NCBI RefSeq assembly: GCF_011745365.1
Contig: NW_024468911.1
Coordinates: 490,759-554,758 of the forward strand
Reading direction: 5' to 3'
Length of the DNA stretch: 64,000 nucleotides
DNA from: Cryphonectria parasitica EP155
Taxonomy: Eukaryota > Ascomycota > Sordariomycetes > Diaporthales > Cryphonectriaceae
The notes beneath the pieces were generated by a model. The model was given only the letters and a program-made list of their open reading frames with translations. It searched no databases and was not told the origin of the DNA. The translations under genes and the position numbers were made by a program. The stretch's first letter is position 1; each line of letters opens with the position of its first letter. Below, one piece after another: positions 57,997 through 64,000 of the stretch.

Positions 57997-59178
57997 CCTC
58001 TCTCTCTCCTCCTCTCTCTGGTGGGCAAATGCCTCAGGTTGTTTGTTGGAAGTATGATGCTGTCTTTCACTGTCCCCAAACTTCTTGCCCTCTCTCACAC
58101 ACTCTCTCTCTCGCCCTCAATGTCCCCAGAATTCAACGTTCTGAAGCGGAACTGCGCAGGCCCGCGTAATAGTCTTTCCAAATCTGCCAGCCCTTGAAAC
58201 CTTTTTATACCTTTGTGAGTATACGAAAGTGCGTGCGTGTGTGTGTATGAGTGTGTGTCTTCCTGGCGACTTGTGTAAACTTTGTCTTCAGCTGCTTGGG
58301 TGGTGGCCTCATGTGAGAGAATCGCTGTGGTGTGTGAAATGAGATTTTGACACAAAAAAGTTCAAGAATTTTGGAGGCGGGGCTAAATACGGCAGCATTT
58401 CCCTTCTGAAAGGTTTCTATCGGCTGCGACGATTTCTACGCCGGCCCAGCCCAGCTTGTCGCTAGTCTGCCTGCTTGAGCTGAGCTGGGTGACATGCAGG
58501 AACCAAAAGAGGAGGGAAAAGGTGTAATTGTGGAGGACGAAATAAACATTCAATGCCTTCGATAAGTCTACTTTCTCTCCCTTTAATTCGAACAGCCCCC
58601 ATTATGAAATGTTGTCGAGGAAATCTCGTGGCGGGTAGTAGTCGTCGTTGGTCGCATGCTTCCTTGACCAGGGTTAGGGTTAGGGCTTTGCAGCACCACT
58701 CTGCTGTAACCCTCGGCTATCTTTTCCCTCTGATGCGAAATGGAGTACATCAAATTGTTCTGTTTCTTCAACGGGACCACAACGAGGAGAATTGAAAGAA
58801 GTGCGTGCTATGATTTTATATCCCATCAATTACTTTAACAAGAACTACCTTTCATTCAATTTTTTTTTCTTTTTCCTTTCCCTTTTCCGAAAACAAACCA
58901 AAACACCAGTGCTAATGAGACTATCTGAACGCTTGACGCTACCAACCGAACTCCAAAACCCGTCCAAAAGAAGAAAAAGAGTAAAAGTAATAGGGAAGAA
59001 CCGCCTCATAATACCTTTTTAGTGCATCTTTATGACTTGACTTCTCCCATCTCTTTCCGATACTCGTGTCTCGTCAAGTCATCAAGCACATGAGCTGCAC
59101 TTCCACCTCATTTTGACCACAGCGTGACACTCTATCCGTCCTCATCACTGCCCCACCTTCAGCTGCAGCTGGATGTAC
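57997..59178. other. Upstream region of the co-chaperone gene / 3' region of the DHA1 transporter
   Basis: This 1.2-kb stretch holds (TG/CA)-rich sequence (58225-58260), a GGGTTAGGGTTAGGG box (58671-58685) and T-rich sequence near 58860-58880. No gene is supported. Confidence 0.65.
58671..58685 (+). promoter_or_regulatory. Telomere-like box (telobox), 2.5 TTAGGG units
   Basis: GGGTTAGGGTTAGGG lies about 675 bp upstream of the co-chaperone start. Short telomere-repeat boxes bind Myb-type Tbf1/Teb1/TRF-like factors in fungal promoters of translation and ribosome genes. Whether it acts as such here is inference; it could also be an interstitial telomeric relic. Confidence 0.4.
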
Positions 59179-61286
59179 CTAGTCTTCTTCCTCTTCTTCG
59201 TCAACACCCAGAGCCGTGACAGTTACGGTGTGCTGCTGGATCTTTCCCTGCGACACTAGGCTCTGCACTTCGCCCGAGTGATGATCCACGGCTTTGGTAC
59301 GCTCGACCGAAAAGCATTGAATAGACCCAACAACTGCAACAAGAGCGCTCCCCCACCACGCCAGCGCGGTACAGTCCACCCTGCTGCCGACAGTGTACAG
59401 GAAGCCTGCCACAGGAGGGGCTATCATCCGGCACGCCGCACCAGCACTGGCAGCGAAGCCATTGACCTTGCCCAGCATGCCGGAGCTGGGCGTCGCCTCC
59501 TTGAGGAGGATGAGGAGGAGCGGGTAGACAATGATGGAGAAAATATCCCGAACGGCCAAGAAGACATAGAGAGTAGGATAAAGGAGAGACTCGGGCACCC
59601 AGATAAGGAAGGGCATCAAGAGACAGGCGATGGGATGGAGAACGGTAACAATGACAAACAGCCGGAAGACTCCAATCTTTTCGGCGGCGATGGGGAAGAT
59701 GATGGCCTGGATGAAAAGTGCAATGACACCGTTAAAGGCCATAATAACCCCGACGGCATTCATGGAAAGACCCAGACCGCCAGGAAAGTAGAGAAAGTCG
59801 AGGCGGGAGCCCAGCTCAGACAGCGACACTCTCTCGTCTTCCAGGAAAATGGGTAGGAGATGATCGTAGCACATCGCGTGGTAAGCCTTCGAGGAGAAAG
59901 AAAGAAAGAAACAAGTTAGCATAGGGTACGAAGAGAGAGACCATTTGCGTCTCCTGAGTTGCCACTGTGCAGCTGTCATCCCAACGACATCTACTAAATG
60001 CATTTCTCCAAGATTCTCTCCCTGACATGGGGAGACGCTGCTGCAGAGAGGCAGATGAGAGGAAGATGCACGGCGGGGACAGGTGCCGCAGAGTATTTAG
60101 CCAGGTTTTGGAAAGTCACGGATAGTACTTACATAAATAGACAGACTGATGACAAGGGCCATGATCCGCTTGTCGGAGAAAATGTTGTACGTGATGGGTT
60201 TCTCCGGTTCCTCAGACACGTTTGCCGCCTCTGTGTTCTGGCTCCGGAACGTACCGTAAGCCGGAGCGCGGATGTCGACGGCAGGACGCTTGATGGCATC
60301 AGAGGTCTCTCTCAGCGGCGTCTCCTCAGACGTGAACGCGTCGACCTCGAGGACAACACATGGGTTGATGTCTGAATGCGTCTCTTCTAGCAATACATAA
60401 CCGGCAACGATGCTGACCAAGAGCAGTGCAGCGCAAATCAGGTTTGGGAGGAGGTACGGAAACCTGTCAAACAAACAATCCCGTGGGAAGACGCTCGGCC
60501 AGGTCTCATGAGGGTCTGCGAAGGTGCCTCCGATGCAAGGGCCCACGATGGTACCCACAGACCAGACAAAGGGCATAATGGAGTACGCACACGCTTTTCT
60601 CCCCAAGAAAATCAGTATACTCTTCGAGGCCCATCGGCGGGGTGTTGAGTTCGGTGAGGAGATGGATAAACTTACGTTCCTAGGCAGGGTCAGCAGGAAG
60701 GTCTCCATGATGTAGACGAGGAGGCAGGTTGATGTCGGGAGATAGGGTGCTCACATGTTCAGGTTTCTTCACGAGCTCGCCAACCATGGTCTGGATGACA
60801 CCAATATTACCATTCAGAGCCCCGCCCACTATACGTCCCAACAGAGCCACCCAGATATTGGGGGCGAAACCTAGAACCAGCATGCTGATCATGGTGCCAA
60901 CACATCCGAAGAGGAGGACCGGTTTGCGTCCGATGCGGTCAGAGACACCACCCCAGTACATGCCCATCACGGCCTCCGCGAGGGCGAAGGACGAGATGAG
61001 CAGGCCAGAGTAGGTGGATGCATCTTCCTCGTTGCCAACCTTGAACCTCTTGACGAGCTGCCAGGCATAGGGAAAGACGGAGGTGAGGGCGATAGGCTCT
61101 GCAAGGCGAACGATGGCTGATGAGAAGAGAGTCAGCACGCAAAATATCTTCTTGTTCCTTGTGTTGATGATGATAAGGCAGAAAAGGGGCCAGGTGGAAG
61201 GATTGAGGGGGCTTACCAAGCAGGAAGAGCTGCAGCGTGGGAAAGTCGTCCGGGTTTCGGATAGATCTCTGCCTCGTTAGGTTCAT
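59179..61286 (-). CDS. MFS transporter, DHA1-type (drug:H+ antiporter / ZIFL-like)
   Basis: Five exons on the minus strand (61286-61217, 61116-60755, 60679-60676, 60593-60133, 59886-59179) encode 534 residues. Motif A is GGVSDRIGRKPVLLFG, with ALLGRIVGGALNGNIGV in TM4, AYSIMPFVWSVGTIVGPCIGG in TM5 and FDRFPYLLPNLICA in TM6. A central cytosolic loop rich in Glu/Pro is followed by the second half, starting YDHLLPIF across intron 4, and an acidic tail (DEEEEED). Exon 3 is only four bases (GAAC); it supplies the HEP of the family motif HEPxAYSIMPF and is the only way I found to keep the frame between exons 2 and 4. Intron 4 is 246 bp; the others are 75-100 bp. The substrate is unknown; the family exports drugs, toxins or small metabolites. 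Confidence 0.9.
60676..60679 (-). other. 4-nt microexon of the DHA1 transporter gene
   Basis: GAAC lies between an acceptor (CTGAC branch point, then CCTGCCTAG) and a strong donor (GTAAGT). It joins codon CAT of exon 2 (phase 0) to CG of exon 4 (phase 1), giving His-Glu-Pro-Cys-Ala-Tyr. Confidence 0.75.
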
Positions 61287-64000
61287 TGCCTGTGATGAAA
61301 CAATCTTGGCCTTACGACTTGAAACACACGACAATGTCACAATGGACCAAAGCGCAAGTGTAAAGTGAAGTGTGTCTTGGTTTTAGAGTCCGGCGTGCTC
61401 TCAATGATTTTCCTGCTACAGGCGCGCAGAGCAGCGTGATGTGTCACACGTATTTGCGTGTGTGTGTGTGCGTGGCGTGTGCAGGCGAGCAAATATTTTG
61501 TGTATATGTCTGAGGGAGACAGCGAACGAGAAGGAGAAGGAGAGGAGAAGAGACTATATTCAAAGTATTTGATAGACAATGATATTATTGTAGAGGCCAG
61601 CAACGGAGGAGGAATAGTAGATGAGAATCGCTCGCAACGGGGTATTGCCTGTAGAGGAGGAAGAGGAAGGGTGTCGACGATGCGTACGGAGACGGACGGA
61701 CGAACGAGGTGGACGAAGAGGCGGGTAAAATATATCTGAGTCGTGTGTTGATCCCGAGGAAGGTCCTTAAACGGTACATATTGGTGGTAGCACCTTTCAG
61801 ATAGTGGATACTCACTACCTTTCCAAGAAGCTTCAACGTGCGCACCACACGCGCCACGGTGGTGATGTATATTCCCTAGCGTACCCGTCTTAGCGCTGAA
61901 TCCAGCTTGAACAAGTACCACAGTACATGACATTCATCTCGATAGAAATGTCGCAGCTTTGCGTACAACGTTGTAGCACACAAATCACTGAGGAAGGAAG
62001 ACAGAAATTCCTTGTTGGACCTGGTTCATGTTAGAGCATTTTGTTTCTGTAATCAACGGGACTGATGTACAATGAAGCCTTTCATCTCATGCTGTAGTGG
62101 TACGACTATAAGATCGAAACTCGGTGAGACTCGGTATCGTCGTGGAAGACTTGTGTCGTTTGTGAAGATGGTCTCGATATCGAGTGGTCGAGATTGGCTG
62201 GCTGCGGGTTTGCAGATGAGACGTTCATTCCCCTGTCTAGAGACGGCCTTAGTGCGTGCGATGTATTGCGGTACTTCCGTCTCAAAGTACCCCGACCCCT
62301 GCTTAAGGTGTCTGTCTACCATAGTACATCTGCATACAGGGGACAGGGGGGGTATAAGCCCCGGACGATCCCACTGCAGCTTGCAACATCGCGCAGGCCC
62401 GGGATGTTGCCTTCTTTCCCTGTTCTTCTTTTACTTTTCAACGTTCCAACATATGTTTTTCGTTTCTCGAGAACAGCCAACCAGCATTACAACAAGCCTT
62501 TGCCGTCTACAATAATGCGGTCGTCTGATAATTCCGCCATATGAGAATCCCATAGCCGCAGCCAGCATGATCTATCGTCTTGGGCATGTTCGACTAGCGT
62601 CTGCGTACCTGGTCACGAGTCCGTATCACCTCTCGGATGGCACACGGATATCGGTTCGGCAGCTGGAACCGGTCATGTCCAAAAGACCCAGAAAAAATGG
62701 GGGGAAAAAAATTAAAACGAGAGAGAGAGAGAAGGAGAGAAGGAAACAAACCAAGGTACAGAGGCAGGAAGGGCTAGATGAGTTGAGGCGAAGGAGCGGT
62801 GACTCTCTTGGTGCCCCTCCTTCCTCTTTCCCCTCCTCCCCTCCACGCCGTCCGTGCTCGCAACATGGCCACGAAATTTTCAGTCTATGTAACCTGCTCA
62901 TCCCATTTCTTGCATAACCAACCCCTCCAATTTTTGAGCCTCAACCCATTGGCGGCTCAGGCCTCGGTATTTTGCTCGTCAATCAGTGCTTGGTTCACTG
63001 ATTGAGTCTTGCCAGCTCTGACCTTGGGTGAGTCGTCTGTCGCGTCCTACTTTGCACATGTGGTACTTGTAGAAGACGCCTGTTCATACGTGCCACAAAC
63101 TCTGCTTTGTAACATAGGATACGAATACCTGCATCAGCGGGACATCCTGGAATCTGCGATCGGGAGGAACTAGAACCATCGATGGGTTGCTCATGTCTCT
63201 GTGGGCCCGCTTCTGGACCAGAGTCTATGCGTTACAATGGAGCATGATCGGCTGAGAGGCAAGGTTGATCTTGTGGGGCATGGCAAAACAAAAGGCTTCC
63301 CCAGGTTCGGCATCAACTGGTCGTCTTGATCACATTGTCACCCGGTTCCGCTGCCATAGCCCTTCGCCCTGGGGGTTGGTGCACACTGAGCTCACTCGAG
63401 GCTTGCTCAAGGACATGGGGGCGACTCGACCCATGTCGTACATGACAACACTGGTACCGTCGGTCGGTCGCCAAATGGCCCTCTGCGTGAGAGATAAGGG
63501 CTTGCCATACGGAGTGGGATCATCCATTTCACCTGGCGATGGTCCTGATCGGCGAAACCCTCGTCACAGTCCTTATCAGGAAGGATTTCCGCGTTTTTGA
63601 CTCCTTGGGCGCTCACAGGCAGTTAGCAAAAGTCCGCTGGCCCCCTCTAGTAGCCGTGCATAGTCCTTGTACTGTGTTGCGCGCATACACTCCACATGCA
63701 GCCATCGGTGTGACTGCACGCGCTCCAGACCTCTTTCGGATCCGACCTGACCCTGGCTGGATGCTGCACATCTCCGGGCGACAGTGGCCATCAGAACGAC
63801 TAGTGCCATGCTGAGGCCGGGCAGGACTCGCTCTGCAGGCTTCACCGTGTCCTTGCACGCTGGAGTTTCCAATACCACCGCCGTTATCGGCACAGAGCGC
63901 ATGGCAGCTCACCAGGGCCTGCTAGTGCAAGTCGGGAGAAAATAGTCCGCAAACTCAAACAGGGGAGAAGATCAAAACAAGGAGAGCTGGCCCAGGCTGC
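61287..64000. other. Terminal gene-free region
   Basis: The 2.7 kb upstream of the DHA1 transporter gene contains (TG)n at about 61455-61470, a GA-rich block (61510-61560) and a second GA-rich block at about 62720-62745. Open frames near 63265-63912 on both strands are short and show no family features. No gene is supported; a gene may start beyond the window edge. Confidence 0.55.

Noticed and set aside
63265..63912. Short open frames on both strands near the right edge, one with a hydrophobic stretch
   Set aside because: Overlapping on both strands, no family features, and composition like surrounding non-coding DNA.
1..64000. tRNA or 5S rRNA genes
   Set aside because: I looked for B-box-like GGTTCGANTCC sequences with a matching A box and for 5S-like blocks and found none I could support; a covariance-model scan would settle this.

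Overview
The window is nuclear DNA of a filamentous ascomycete, most likely a Sordariomycete. Supporting this: short introns (54-110 bp is typical) with GT...AG ends and CTNAC-like branch points; widely spaced genes on both strands, each with its own promoter; and recognisably fungal proteins (a Def1-like factor, an APSES-type regulator, topoisomerase II, a YAT-type amino acid permease, a GH128 glucanase-like protein). I could not identify the species.

I support fifteen protein-coding genes. In order they are: amino acid permease (+, 856-2802); sugar-porter MFS transporter (-, 3188-4976); kelch-propeller membrane protein (+, 7950-10941); FAD-dependent oxidoreductase (-, 11310-13121); uncharacterised helical protein (-, 14982-16289); Def1-like CUE/Gln-rich protein (+, 18122-21341); secreted GH128-like hydrolase (+, 23090-24622); uncharacterised acidic, probably nuclear protein (-, 25886-27959); divergent kinesin (+, 31825-34726); class I terpene cyclase (+, 37051-38863); DNA topoisomerase II (-, 39691-45457); aldo/keto reductase (+, 47274-48689); APSES/Xbp1-like transcription factor (+, 53994-56069); TTC4/Cns1 TPR co-chaperone (-, 56623-57996); and a DHA1-type MFS transporter (-, 59179-61286). 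Exon limits were worked out by hand from splice signals, reading phase and family motifs, and all the multi-exon models close in frame.

The genes do not form one pathway. Housekeeping functions (topoisomerase II, Def1, Cns1, kinesin) are mixed with transporters and oxidoreductases. The terpene cyclase lies between the kinesin and TOP2 with no P450, prenyltransferase or cluster regulator beside it, so it looks like an orphan secondary-metabolism gene.

About half the window is intergenic. The largest gene-free stretches are 48690-53993 (upstream of the APSES-type regulator, with long GA and CA microsatellites), 27960-31824, 4977-7949 and 61287-64000. I saw no tRNA, rRNA, CRISPR array or intact transposon. 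The most notable observations are a 4-nt microexon in the DHA1 transporter, the orphan terpene cyclase with a complete active site, a tandem set of SUMO-interaction-like motifs in the topoisomerase II tail, and a large insertion in the kinesin motor domain.
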